Position numbers and translations under genes: made by a program. A stretch of 64,000 bases of DNA from Sipunculus nudus (Eukaryota > Annelida > Sipuncula > Golfingiida > Sipunculidae): assembly GCA_026874595.1 (NCBI GenBank), contig CM049309.1, forward strand, positions 38,517,079 through 38,581,078. The letters run 5' to 3'. Positions 23,108 through 35,690 of the stretch are shown one piece after another (the first letter of the stretch is position 1; each line of letters opens with the position of its first letter). The notes below the pieces were generated by a model. It did no database searches and had not been told where the DNA came from. It saw nothing but the letters and a program-made list of their open reading frames with translations.

Positions 23108-24118
23108 TTTGAATTTTGTGATTGAGAGACGTCAGACATCATTTTATGTAAAAATAATTGTCATTTTTGGATTCTACATCTAATTTCGCCATAGAATCAA
23201 CTAGTTTTATATAAGTTTTCAGAAAAATGTTAAGATTTGCCCAACCCTATTATAAGTAAAACACCAATGGACAGATTTCTTTCATATTATGCATATATAG
23301 ATATGGGTTATTGGATGATGTTTATTTAAATTTGGACGTGACCTTTCCTATGAGAGTGGCCTTGACCTTGAATATTTCCGTATTTGGTGAAAAATATTGT
23401 TTTTCGCAAGTGGATAGATGAATCTATCAGGAATCAAAATGGAAGATGTTAGATGATGAGTTGTTGAAAGAGTTTGAATACCTGTAACCTTCACATTTAA
23501 GGTCAAATCTGCCGATATATAGGGGTTTCGTGAACCCCATTACTTTTGAAGTACCCTGTCTTCTTTCACAGGCTGTTTCCACCAAGATCTCTGACATGTT
23601 TGAAGACTGGTGACCTTCACTCTGCTTTTCAAGGTCAAATCTGCAGAAACAAAGGGTTTTTGTTAACCCCATAACTTCGGAAAAATAGTATTTCTTTTCT
23701 TCAAATTTCATAAAAAAAATTGTTTCCACCAAGATCACAGAGATGTTCGAAGACTGGCTTACCTTGAACTTGGCCTTCAAGGTCAGATCTTCAAATATAT
23801 CGGATTTTTGCTTACCCACCTAACTTTTGAAGTACCGGTACTGCCTCTGTTTTCTTCAAATTTGACACACCCAAAATATCTCCACCAATATCTTTTTTTT
23901 TCATGCATAGTGACCATAAACTTGGTCAGTAATTGCTTTTTAAGATGGTGGCCTATATTTGAAAGGGGTATGCATTAATTGTCTAGTGATACTCTAGCAT
24001 CTCCGATGCCAAGAAGTTTTTAGTTTTAGAAACAGATTCCAATGGTTTTTATCACAAATCTCATACACGCATGCTTACCTCAAGGCAGGGCGCAAAAATA
24101 TAAATTATTCCCGACAAT

Positions 24119-24230
24119 ATTTTGGCTCAGCTGACTGTTAGTCATCTTAGCTATAGTGATAGTCCTGTGTCCGTCGTCCTTCCGCTAACAGGGCACATTT
24201 TGAAACCGTTGAATTCGAAATTCGACATAC
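24119..24230 (+). mobile_element. Truncated Helentron-like left end
   Basis: The segment tggctcagctgactgttagt, then gtccgtcgtccttccg and aacagggcacatttt, repeats the left-end layout of elements 1-4. The rest is missing. Confidence 0.5.
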
Positions 24231-24639
24231 AGTTAGATGTTCTAAGTTCTCCTACCAAACATAAAATTTTGTTTTGTTCATATTTGACCAAACTGTTCTT
24301 CTATATGTTTCCAATGTACATGCGAGAAATAAGTTCAGTATTGCGTAATAGGCCAAACAATGTATAATATCAGAATATTAGGAAAGATATGTACCTGCTT
24401 AACATTGCAACCGTGGAAAGTAAAAGGATCATATAGCACAAGAAAATTTTAGCGATATGTGTTTCTAAATCTAGCTTTCGTTGTTCCTGGGGAAAGATAT
24501 TTACTTGCATAACATGATAACTGTAGATGCTAGAGAGCTTTTTTTCAACCATACAACTATATTTATTTTTTATGTGATTTTATTCCAGAAATTAGGTAAA
24601 AATTATGTGGATTTTTAAGTTTTAAGCACAAATGTAATT

Positions 24640-24950
24640 TTTAGCTGAGCTGACTGAAAGTCATCTGAGCCATAGCGATCATTCTTGTCTTTCCGTCTGT
24701 CCGTCCGTTAACCAGGCACAAATCGTTACCACTGGACCTTGAAACGTCTAACTTGACATCCAGGGAGGTTCAGGAAAAATCTCCTTGGAAACGTGAAATT
24801 ATATCTCTGTTACCCATATCCAGATCCTCCTCCGGGCTATGGGGCTCAGAATAACCCGCCAGAATAATTAAAAAATTGTTACAAAGCTCCATTATCTGGA
24901 CAACTAATTCATTGGTCACCATGATTCTTTGCTTGCATATTTATATTTAA
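24640..24950 (+). mobile_element. Truncated Helentron-like element with one core unit
   Basis: ttttagctgagctgactgaa, a short TCCG tract and one ~250-bp unit (accaggcacaaatcg ... attctttgcttgcatat). No right end. Confidence 0.55.
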
Positions 24951-25102
24951 AATGTTTAGTCATAATAAACTCATTCTGGTAATATAATTTATGATTGTTT
25001 AAAAAATATATAATTCAGCTTGATTAAATGAATCACATTTGCATACTTATATAATGTAAAATTACTAAAGCAATTATTAAATATATTTATTTACAGTGAT
25101 AA

Positions 25103-26204
25103 CTAGAATACGGTAGTCAACAAGCGACTACGTGTATTCGCCGAAATCAGAGTGGGACGGGTGAAGTGAGGCATGGATTGAGTAGCAAGGGGAATAGAGT
25201 AAGGTGTGTTGCATATTAGCATGGATGTCTGCAGCGTAAACGTGAATGTAGGTGGCGCCACCTGTCATAAAATCCAGAAAACTGTCCAGGATGTATAAAC
25301 CTGCAAAATTTCAGGTGGATAAGTCAAACAACTGCTGAGATATGAGTGAAGATGTATGATGAAGAGCTATTTGATATCTATATATACATGGAAAATTTTG
25401 GCCCAATCGGTCAAACGGTTCCCGAGATATGAGCTCGGATGTCTGCAGCGTAAACGTGAATGTAGGTGGCGCCACCTGTCATAAAATCCAGAAAACTGTC
25501 CAGGATGTATAAACCTGCAAAATTTCAGGTGGATAAGTCAAACCACTGCCGAGATATGAGTGATGTTATCTCAAGGTAGATGAACAGATGGACGCTGTGC
25601 AAGTTGGTAGCAGGTGGCGCCACCAGTTTGCGTATGATGAAGAGCTATGTAAGATCTATACACATGCAAAATTTTGGCCCAATCGGTTAGAAGGTTCCCG
25701 GGATATGAGCTTAATGTCTGTAGCGTTAACGTGAATGTAGGTGGCACCACCTGTCATAAAATCAAGAAATCTATCAAGGATGTATACACATGCAACATTT
25801 CAAGTGGATAAGTCCAACCAATACAGAGATATGAGTGATTTTATCCCAAGGCAGATGAACAGATAAACGCTGTGCAAAATGGTTGAGGTGGCGCCACCAT
25901 TTTAGTGTATATTATAAAGCTATCGAAGGGCTAAATTTGTGCAAAATTTTTAGCCTGATCGGTCAAACGGTTCCCGAGATATGAGGGTTTATGTGTGGAA
26001 ACAGACGTACAAATGGACGCTGGGCTGCGAGGAAAGGTCAGAGGTCATCCAAACATGAGGATGCAGCAGTTCGCATGTGACCAGATCATAATACCGAAAT
26101 AAAAAAAAAATCCGCCCAGTGGTTACGGAGAAGTTCTCCGGAGACTGCGGCGGCGGCGGCGTCCGACTGAAAACATAGTATCCGCAAAACTCTGTTTTGT
26201 TGGA
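25103..26204 (-). mobile_element. Helitron-like element, subfamily 2, inverted copy
   Basis: On the minus strand it starts TTGTATCC with the hairpin CAAAAC-AGA-GTTTTG and GCGGATACTATG. It ends with the stem GTAGTCGCTTGTTGACTAC, 6 nt and CTAG before TT. The tandem core carries four perfect GGTGGCGCCACC palindromes (25251, 25465, 25613, 25887) spaced 148-274 bp. It is the same family as 3938-5077 in opposite orientation. Confidence 0.75.
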
Positions 26205-27882
26205 TACAATAACTCTGTAGGTATTGTATTTGCACTGAAAAAAAGTTAACATGTTTAAATGTTTCAATTAATGGCGTTGACTGCTGTTACACATTGTGAT
26301 CAATGACTAATAATGTAATTTACATTGAACAGTCACTGAATGTTTATACTTATTTAAACTTAATGATTACTTTGAGTATGGCTGATAACATTCATAGCTC
26401 TGTCTTGCTCTCAATTTTAAATAAAAGCATAAGTCACGGCACTGCACAATGTAAACTAGTATAGTTAAACTCATGAGCATCCAGGTATCCATGGTAACAT
26501 CTACTTTGACTATGTCCCCCTGGGTACATGGATGACCTCATGTGTTAGTAAATGAAGAAAACTTGACGGAATAGATTCGGAGTAATACTATTTGCATACA
26601 TTTCATGACTTTCTGAATAGTATTTTCTTGTAGACACGCATGCGCAAAAAGGCTAACTCAACCTGTTTCGAGTCACTCGGCGTTTGTGGTCGTCTGCTGG
26701 ATGTTTATTTATATCTGGAATGCTTGACTCCTGGACATGGGTGTATATATTTTCTATACAGGTAACATTCCGACTGGTTTATGTTCAATTTGCAAAAAAA
26801 AACCCAAAAAAACAAGGCGACCATAGAACATTTGATGTATCAAAGTGAAATAGGTAAAACATTTCTGGAACAACTGGAAATCAATCAATTTCAATATGAA
26901 ATGAAAATATTTTCAAATACGTGCATCGAATATTGTAGTGGTGTCTTTAATGTAAATAAACATTTAATTAAATTTCGAGCCTTTATCAATTCGCTCCTTC
27001 CAGCAAAACGCAAACGATAGGTATAACTGCCTAAGATACATATATCGTGCACATGACGGGTTCGGCTACTTGGAATTTCCTGTGGAGTGCCCTTGAATCA
27101 ACCTTGTGTGTTTCTTTTCTTATGCGTGCTTATCTTTAATCGGTATTCACAGGAACCACGGCGCTATGTATAGTTGCTTGATCTTTAGAGGACGAGCAAC
27201 GAACAGAGCACAAATATCATATGCTCCTTACTATCAGTGAAGGGTCCAAAATTCGAAAAGTTTTCCTACTTATTGACCTTGGGGTCAAGTCAAAGATAAA
27301 AATATCTCGCACAAATAGGTTTATCTGTATGCACAATGAAAGTTTTTGCTGACCTAGAATTTGGGTGGCGGGCGTCTAGGTGTGCTTAACACCTTGAAAC
27401 TTGAAAGAGATTTATTGCACTATCAGAAGCACCCTCACAAGTGCTGAAACGCCTCAAGTGGCAGATCCTAAACTAATCTAGTCACACCTCGATCACTGTC
27501 ATGTTTATTAGACAATTATTAATAATTAGTTTGATACAGAGCTATATTAGTGCTATCAGAGTGCTATAGGGCTCTACTTGTTAGATAATACATGTTGGCA
27601 TATTGCCCTATATAAAGTTTTATTCGGTAACTGTCACCTTTGAGAAATATTCAGCTGTTCATCGTATCACATTTTATTAATATTTTAAATGACATAAGTG
27701 ATGTAGTCGAGTCCTTTATGTGGCGAATATCACTTTATCCGGTGTATCTCCGGAAAGGGCCTACTGTACACCGGAAAAAGAGGCGGATAAAGTTATTCTA
27801 TGCCGCGTTTTAATTTCAAAAATTGCATTTCTGACCTGAAGTTCTATTTGAAGATAAATGTAACTTGACGACAAGGAGCAAG

Positions 27883-27885
<3 letters not shown>
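26205..27885. other. Unassigned stretch; NRF1-like motif and a possible donor
   Basis: Contains acgcatgcgcaa (about 26636-26647, near the NRF1 consensus) and 'ctatacag/gtaaca' near 26761, which could be a first exon end. A plus-strand frame at 26781-27020 is open, but nothing recognisable is encoded. No gene is called. Confidence 0.3.

Positions 27886-27925
<40 letters not shown>
27886..27925. repeat. (TA)n microsatellite
   Basis: About 20 perfect TA units. Confidence 0.95.
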
Positions 27926-27927
<2 letters not shown>

Positions 27928-27963
27928 TTCGTACTTCACATAAGGAACAAAAGAATATATATA

Positions 27964-29220
27964 CAGTGAAACCTGTCTTAAGCGGACAGCCAAGGGACTC
28001 AATCATTTGTCCTTAATAATGAGGTGTCCTTATTAGGCAGGTTGACCTTAGTTGATAACCGGGGGATTATAAGTAAAGACAACGAACAGCTGCAAGAACG
28101 TGTTCATTGTATTATATCGGATTTCATGTACATGTACAACATATTCACGCACTCATCATGCATTAAATAGACATATACAAACTGATTATTTTTTACGTTT
28201 AAGAACTGACACAACCTGTGTCTTGCCACAGTGAGTAGTGCAACTTCGCGTACGCTCTTTTTCGCTGATTCACTCAGTCGAATACGCTTGGGTTTCATAG
28301 ATAGCGTAAGATCCTCCCTAGGAGTACGCCCTGTGCCACCTGGCGGCATTATCCTAAACTATCCTGGTTCAGCTTTCCCAATGCGATAATTTTAAAGATG
28401 ACGACAACGATGATAATGCGAAGATTGTAATGGCTACGAACCTTGGAACATTCGTTTTTACAGGTGAATGTAGCATTAGCCTTAAATAAACTTTCTTTGA
28501 TGACGGTTGTAAAGTTTGATTTGCTTTGATATTGAAGGCACCCGAGATTAAACCCCGAGGAGCTTGTGCACGGCGGCATGGTACAAACAACTATTAAGAG
28601 AGCGCGTTTGACACTGAACAGATCAGTTTGAGATATATTGAGCAAACACTGATTAATGAATATCGAACAGCCTGCTACAACAACGTTGCTAAGTTTACAG
28701 TTGGATACTGCGTGGTGAGATCAGTGACGCATGGTATATCGGCAGCCGTTTGATCAATTAAAGTCCCCGCGGTCGAGCGAATAATATGCAGCTTCGCAAC
28801 GTGTGAATGACCACCCAGTGAAATAAAAGTGAGACGATGTTTACCGCTTCACCCTTCCTGTGTTTATCTTATGAGCACATCACACCGTGAAATGAGCACG
28901 TACATACATTAAGGTAACACCTGGGGATTTCATAATCCTTTGTGTTCCAGTCCCTGGAACAACAACAGTACGGGTGGCCCGGGGCGAGTGATCAGTGATC
29001 GCCGGAGATGGCGTATCCTGTCCATATTTGCCAGGTTCATTTACTCATAGAGTGTTGGTTTGAGTTGAAATCTGCTGTCCGTTGTCCGCAGTAGTGAGGT
29101 GTCCACCTTAAAGAGGTTTCGCTCATACATAACATATCGGGAAATTTGAAGGGACTTGACTATCTTGTCCGTTATAGCCATTTGTCCGCCTAAGTGAGGT
29201 GTCCGTTAGGCCAGTTTTCA

Positions 29221-29223
<3 letters not shown>
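27964..29223. mobile_element. 1.26-kb pogo/Tigger-like element with TA duplication
   Basis: TA at 27962-27963 precedes CAGTGAAACCTGTCTTAAGC, and the right end in reverse complement is CAGTGAAAACTGGCCTAACG, followed by TA at 29224-29225. CAGTG ends with TA duplication fit TcMar-Tigger/pogo. A second, internal end-like motif (about 29080-29130, gtgaggtgtccaccttaaag) suggests nesting or duplication of the right end. Minus-strand frames at 28104-28349 and 28349-28645 lack a recognisable transposase, so it looks non-autonomous. Confidence 0.7.
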
Positions 29224-29288
<65 letters not shown>

Positions 29289-29289
29289 T
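29224..29289. repeat. (TA)n microsatellite abutting a pogo-like end
   Basis: About 32 TA units with one TG interruption, starting at the target duplication. Confidence 0.95.
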
Positions 29290-29425
29290 AGAGCCTCGCC
29301 TGACGATCACCTCACTTTAGCGACCACCATTAATTAACGACCACTTTTTCACGATCCCAATTCTTGTTAGCTCTTTGTATCAGACTTCGCTGATAGACGA
29401 TAACCTCGAAAATGCAAGAATACAT
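29290..29425. mobile_element. pogo-like MITE fragment ('acgaccac' family)
   Basis: gcctgacgatcacc, tttagcgaccacc, ttaacgaccactttt and gataacctcgaaaatgc match the left and middle parts of the 40776 MITE. Confidence 0.5.
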
Positions 29426-30659
29426 GTTAACACACAAATACTGAAGATCGGTTTCTATGGTTACGAGTTATTTCCTCTATCGTAAATAAGTTGGCTGCGT
29501 CCAATACGTCATGCTTGTATTGATGCGGTCAGAAATTCAACCAATCTGCCTAGGGATTTACCAAAATGCTGAGGTAAAACGGACTTTTTTCTCGCACATG
29601 GTAGAAGTTGTAAGAAAGTACAATAAAAAAGCTATCGATTGGTCTGATTTATGTCATATGACAGCGAACTTGTAGCCAAGGAGCGTTGTCAAAAAAAAAA
29701 TTGCATCCTCATAATGCCTTTCAGTGCGGTCCTCGTTGAAGGATGAAACGGCACTCTGACGCAAGAACGCTGGTCGTTGACTCTCTAATGTCACGCTCGC
29801 CAGTGAAGGGGACCCTCACGTTCACTGTTCAAAACACACCAGTTTGCACTCAAGCAGAGGTCTCACACGGCGAATAGTGTAAAACACAATACACTTTATT
29901 GTATATTACATTGGGAGGCTGGCTTCGCCACCCAGATACAGCTGCCTGCTACTATCCCTAACTTCAGCATTATAGCTACCGATTCTGTGACCGATCAGAG
30001 CTTACTAAGGCGGGGCTACCAATCTAATAGACAGCACCTTATTACTGAGGGATTAATACAAACTAGACGACCATAGGTCGAGCACTTGCCTCAGACAGAA
30101 TGGGGAATGCAGGAGTTCCGTTTTTCTATCAAATGTATAACTTTCAGAGCGATTGCTTGAGATTTTTGGCCTAGCGCAAAAATTGAAATCTTGTAATATC
30201 CCGTTTGACGAGAAACGGTACGAGATTTGGTATAAAATCCAGTAGACTGATTCAATAGTGCCTGAAGACCTCTCTGGCTTTAAAAGTAACAACGTTAAAT
30301 AAATGAGACCCAATAAATTAGTATATCATAAAATTTCTCAAAAATGCATTACCATGGTAACAGCAGATTTAGACAGCTACATATCAAAAGAGAGGCCATG
30401 GAATGGCGTAAAATGTGCCACAGTTTATGTGGTATCGATAAATTTTTATGAAGATATGCAGAAAGAACTATTTTGTATTTTTTATGACCTTGACCTTTAC
30501 CTTTGGACTTTCAGGCTAAAAGACTTCAGAAATTCTAGAACTTCAGGTATTGTATCAACAGTATCAACAGTATTACATTCAGAGGGATTGTTATTAACAT
30601 CTGGCCTGTGGAAAGCCATATATCAGACGAAAGAAGAAGCAGGGGGGCAAATTTGAAAC
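29426..30659. other. Unassigned stretch
   Basis: No supported gene. A plus-strand frame at 30303-30656 (117 codons) has no recognisable domain and includes a 'tgaccttgacctttacc' repeat-like string. Confidence 0.3.
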
Positions 30660-31425
30660 AACTGACAAAATCACGGACATACTGACATACTGAGAGATCT
30701 GAAATGACAATTGACTAAACCATGAATAAGAATAAATGTACATATTGAGCTATGGTTTATGTAGCTATAGGGTTTATAGTTTTAGAGATCTGGTAAAAAA
30801 TATCTTGTAGTGCTTAGAGTGCAGCGTCCCGAGCGGCTATTTTCGGAAAAAACAGTTTTAAGATATTAGTGGAAGACATAAGATAAACCAGTTTCCAAAG
30901 GTTTCCTGCAAAACTGTGACCTGTAGAATGGTATATGTTAGACACAAAAACCATTAAACAGGCGATATTGAGGACAACTAAAAAACAGACAGACATACTG
31001 ACATACTGACACATCCGAGATGACAGATGACTAGACCATCCTTTGAGGAAAACATAGAGGAACATATTGAGCTATAATTTATGAAGCTAAGGTTTATTGT
31101 TATAGAGATATGGCCAAAAAAACGATATGTTGCAGTGTTTCGAAAGCAGCGCCCCTAGCGGATATTTTCCGAAATGAAAAATCAGTTTTGAGATATTAGT
31201 GTAAGACATAAGATGTACCAGTATCCAAGGATTCCTGCAAAACTGTGGCTTGTAGAATGGTGTATGTAAGGCATAAGAACCAGCATGCAGGAAATTAAGT
31301 ATAACTGACAACAGACAGACATACTGACACACTGATACATCGGAGACGATATTTGACCAGACCATTGCCTGGAGAAAGCCTAGAGGAACAAAATGAGCTA
31401 TAGTTTGTGAAGAAAGGAAAAAATA
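30660..31425. repeat. ~320-bp tandem repeat, three degenerate units
   Basis: The marker gacatactgacatactga occurs at 30676, 30992 and (as gacatactgacacactga) 31318, giving 316 and 326-bp spacing. Shared blocks include 'ttgagctat', 'gatattagtg' and 'acataagat'. Confidence 0.75.
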
Positions 31426-32679
31426 GGCTTTCACGACTGTTGGATTTCAATCAACCTGTTAGTTTCTTGCTTGCGAACATCGAAGATTTTTGGCAAACAA
31501 TAAAGGTATAGAACAAATAGGCCGCTGCTGTACAGTTAACAACCATAATTCACCAAGTCAGTTATGACAGGCTGCAGAAATCCCAGATGCAATACAAACA
31601 TTACTGTGATGCCTTGATACAGCTTAACTATAATCTTCAAAGTGTCTCCCCTTATCTTCTAGATGCAGGTGTGCAAGCTAATCCTTACCAGGTGCATGAC
31701 ACTACTGACACTTTGAACCCTGTCGGCCTTAATACCTCCAGTGAGATTACATAACTACGTAAAATGGCCACTACTAAATGGCAACAAGGGCTCTGGCTTA
31801 TGTGCTGATTAGTTGTAGGAGTCGGTTTGAGTTTGAGCAAACCGGACGATGATGGATTATTAATGCTGATTTTAATATAAAGAAATATGTAATTATCTGT
31901 GACATTTTACTTTCTTAACCCAGTCCGCATTTCTTAGTAACTCTACCTTATAAGAATAGAAGTTTTTGCCAAATATTTTCCTATTATTTCTAAGATATGC
32001 TATAATATATATATTTCAAAAAATCATTTTAAATGATTATTATAATCAAGAATTAAACCCCAATCCAGGACATCTACTTGCTGGCCCTTATACTCCGGCG
32101 TATTATCTTAACGTGAAATAACTTCACCACCATCAAAGACTTTCATTTTTTATAAGAAATAAGATGACTGTCGACATGCATACTGGTTTCACAGGCCCGT
32201 CAGAAAAATACAGGCCCATATATTTTTTTTGCGTAAAAAATAAAAAAAAGTTATGGAAAGCTTAAAATATAATCCGTTTTCGCATCTACCGTGTCATTTT
32301 CAGTTACATACGGAAGTTATTTGGGAACACAGACTCATTATATGAAGCGCGGAATGTTTTTTGACTATAACATAAAGGCATTCCGAAAAAAAAAACAATG
32401 CCGATTATGATGTAATCGATAGTTGTCTTTGGTATTCGACCGCTTGAAAGTGGCAGCAAAGCGACTGACTTTCGATAAAACTCGATGATCGGCCCACCAC
32501 TATAGTGCTGATTCTGATGAAAAGATGGCTCTTATATCTGTCTACAACTATCCTTAATTTGTATGATTATTTAAGAACTATATTACAATATTATATAAAT
32601 AATGCAATTACATGTTAACCTTTAAATATGTAACCGTAATGAAAACATGTATAATACCTAGTTAGCACTATTGAGTTGA
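31426..32679. other. No recognisable feature
   Basis: AT-rich sequence without long frames or matches inside the window. Confidence 0.35.
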
Positions 32680-33507
32680 CTGTTCCGGTGAATAATAAAA
32701 TATTCAAACTCAACATAATTAATTGAAACCTTATTGTTAATGATAGTAACTTTATGAAAATAACACACTGTTCATGTGAATAATGAAATATTCATACTCA
32801 ACATTATTAATTGAAACCTTAATGTTAATGATAGTAACTTTATGAATATAACACACTGTTCAAGTGAATAATAAAATATTCATTCTCCACATAATTAACT
32901 GATACCTTATTGTTAATGATAAAAACTTTATGAATATAACACACTGTTCATTTGAATAATAAACTATTCATACTCCACATAATTAACTGAACTACATAAT
33001 TTATTGAAACCTTATTGTTAATGATAGTAACTTTATAAATATAACACACTATTCATGTGAATAATGAAATATTCATACTTAACATAATTAACTGATACCT
33101 TATTGTTAATGAAAATTACTTTATGAATAGAACACACTGTTCATGTGAATAATAAAATATTCATACTCGACATAATTAACTGATACCTTATTGTTAATGA
33201 TAGTAACATTATGAATATAACACACTATTCATATGAATAATAAAATATTCATACTCCACATAATTAACTGAACAACATAATTAATTGAAACCTTATTGTT
33301 AATGATAGTAACTTTATGAATATAACTCACTGTTCATGTTAATAATAAGATATTCATACTCAGCATAATTAACTGATACCTTATTGTTAATGATAGTAAC
33401 TTTATGAATATAACACACTGTTCATATGAATAATAAACTATTCATACTCAACATAATTAACTGATACCTTATTGTTAATTAGTAGTAACTTTATGAATAT
33501 AACACTA
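32680..33507. repeat. 88-bp satellite with three-monomer higher-order period
   Basis: The anchor TTATTGTTAATG (or one-base variants) occurs at 32731, 32819, 32907, 33012, 33100, 33188, 33293, 33381 and 33469. The steps are 88, 88, 105, 88, 88, 105, 88, 88, so every third unit carries ~17 extra bases ('aactacataattta' type). This is a 281-bp trimer. Confidence 0.9.
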
Positions 33508-34685
33508 TGACTTATTACTTTTCACGAGGGCCGAAATGACAATAATATTGATAAGGATCCAGGCAGAGGTGTTTATTTAATGTGTCGTGACTAATATACA
33601 GTCGGAAATATCATGCAACTAGGTCAGTTGTGCGCGTTATATCTATTAATATTTAGGTCTTCAGAAGTCATGCAGATGTCATCAGACTGTACGAAAGTCG
33701 CTATGGGCTTTGCCATATACATCTATACCCGAAAGCCACAATTATATAGAACCGCGAATTATTTAACACGAATTACACATTGCCTTGCAACACTACCGCT
33801 CGTAAACATTCATACGGATAGACCTGAAGGTCAAGCAAACGTATTCCAAATCTCATTATATCATCATGTAACATTATTGCCTATGAAAAGAAAAATATTA
33901 ATATAGATTTTACATAAAATGAGCCAAATTCCTGGAGGAAAAACATTTTTTTTCTATCTATTTTTCCACTAAAAACATGAGGTTATGTGATTTGTTTAAA
34001 AACTATTGGCACATCTATGAGCCCTGTCCAAGTCACACACTGGGCAATCCCCTGTGACTAAAAATTCTAGATCTCAGTAAAAGCACAGTATTTCTGCCTC
34101 TGTCAGTCCCAAATTTTCAGCAGAGAATAAAAACATCATGCATTACTAGATCTGATTTGTTGATTAAATTTAGTCCATGATGTCACATTTGTACCAGCCA
34201 ATCAAATCAGGGCAAAGTCTGGGATCCGGATGGATGAAATCCCCCCATCACACAACAAACGCACATGGAATAGGTTTACTTAACCTGAAATAAACCAGAA
34301 TTCCAGACCAATAACGTAAACACACGAGAACTGGGAGAACACCGAAAAGGCCCTCATTTATGAAGCACTTACTCCCCGGCAAAACAGGCTTAAGAGCTGG
34401 TGAAGTAACATAGCACTACAGCAAGCAGATATAAATGTAAAACTATCGGGTTTTCAACGCCCAGTTTACTGTAAGCCAGTGAGTTTAATGTACCATTTCG
34501 ATAAGTGCGTCTAGGTGCCAGTGCATACTTTGATATAACTAAAATCTCTGGTATGTAAGCATGCCAAGGTAGGATTCAGTTTTTCTTGCAGGTAAAAAGC
34601 CAATAATCCTATATATAGGGGACCCTCTGTCAGCAAGCGCATCTATGTATGTGCATAAGTACGTATATATGTAAAATTAATTATA
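33508..34685. other. No recognisable feature
   Basis: A plus-strand frame at 33613-33906 has no recognisable domain. Nothing else is supported. Confidence 0.35.
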
Positions 34686-34812
34686 TAATGATAATAATAA
34701 TAATAAAAATAATGATAATAATAATAATAATAATAATAATGATGATGGTGATACTACTGCTACTACTTCTAAATAATAATAAAAATGATAATAATAATAA
34801 TAATAATAACAG
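34686..34812. repeat. (ATA/ATG)n trinucleotide microsatellite
   Basis: Imperfect ATA/ATG repeats with a CTA-type centre. Frames across it are low-complexity artefacts. Confidence 0.9.
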
Positions 34813-35635
34813 TTGTAGGAGTAGTAATAATAGTTGTATTATACATAGATAAATACATAAATATATACAACATTCGACCACCGGGCCATGGGTAATACGA
34901 AAAACTCGTAGAATGATGATCCTGTTTGGCTAAGTCGCGGCCTGACTGCCTAGGATGTCTTGTGACATTTTCATTGCTTCAATATGTATTTAAAGGACTT
35001 TCCCGTCACACTGCCGCCACCTGGTTGCGACTACTGACACAAGAACCATCACACTGTTATATATCAAACGTAAAACACCCGCCTTATCTTTATCGGTGAG
35101 GTTACTATCGGAGTTTGAACTTTTTGGGGGTGTATTTGAGTTATTTGACGAAACCCAAAATGGTTTATTAAAACAGGGAGATAATATCTGACAAATGGTA
35201 TGTGATGACACGTCTGAAAACGCAAAAACAAACTTTGATTTTACCTATGTTGTTACCGTTCATACTAAACATGTAACTGGGGCGCACGCCACCTCCTTGC
35301 TTTTGCAAATTTGAGAAATTTTTTTTTATTGGTGATCCTTTGTTAGTCGACCAATAAGCAGATTAAAAATGCTGGTAAATCGAGTGATCACTGGTTGTGC
35401 GGTCAAATATTAAGGTTCAAATTGTTACTTAGACACTGTCATTTTGAAAAAGGCAAGTTGAAAAATAAATTCAGAGCGAATGAAAATATAAACAGACTTT
35501 CAGAGCATATAATTGTATCGCAAGCACTTTGGTCTTTGTCAAAATTAACATATACCCAGAAAAACCTTCATTATTTTGTTTGTATGAAAATGGCAAATTG
35601 TATATAATGATTGGTCGATTCTTTACAAAGGTATT

Positions 35636-35640
<5 letters not shown>
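34813..35640. other. No recognisable feature
   Basis: AT-rich. No repeat match or coding pattern. Confidence 0.35.
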
Positions 35641-35689
<49 letters not shown>

Positions 35690-35690
35690 T
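35641..35690. repeat. (TA)n microsatellite
   Basis: About 22 perfect units. Confidence 0.95.

Larger units (their letters stand above)
21909..24023 (+). mobile_element. Helitron-like element C, subfamily 1, carrying two insertions
   Basis: The 5' end TTGTATCCCCAGAC has the hairpin CCAGAC-AAA-GTCGGG. The 3' end has agtgatactctagcatctcc, a GCATC-TCC-GATGC stem and a decayed TTAG before TT. Between these are a MITE (21998-22434) and a coding remnant (22602-23252) that separate segments contiguous in Helitron A. The tail (23400-23980) carries 'aaggtcaaatct' units of ~130 bp. Confidence 0.65.
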
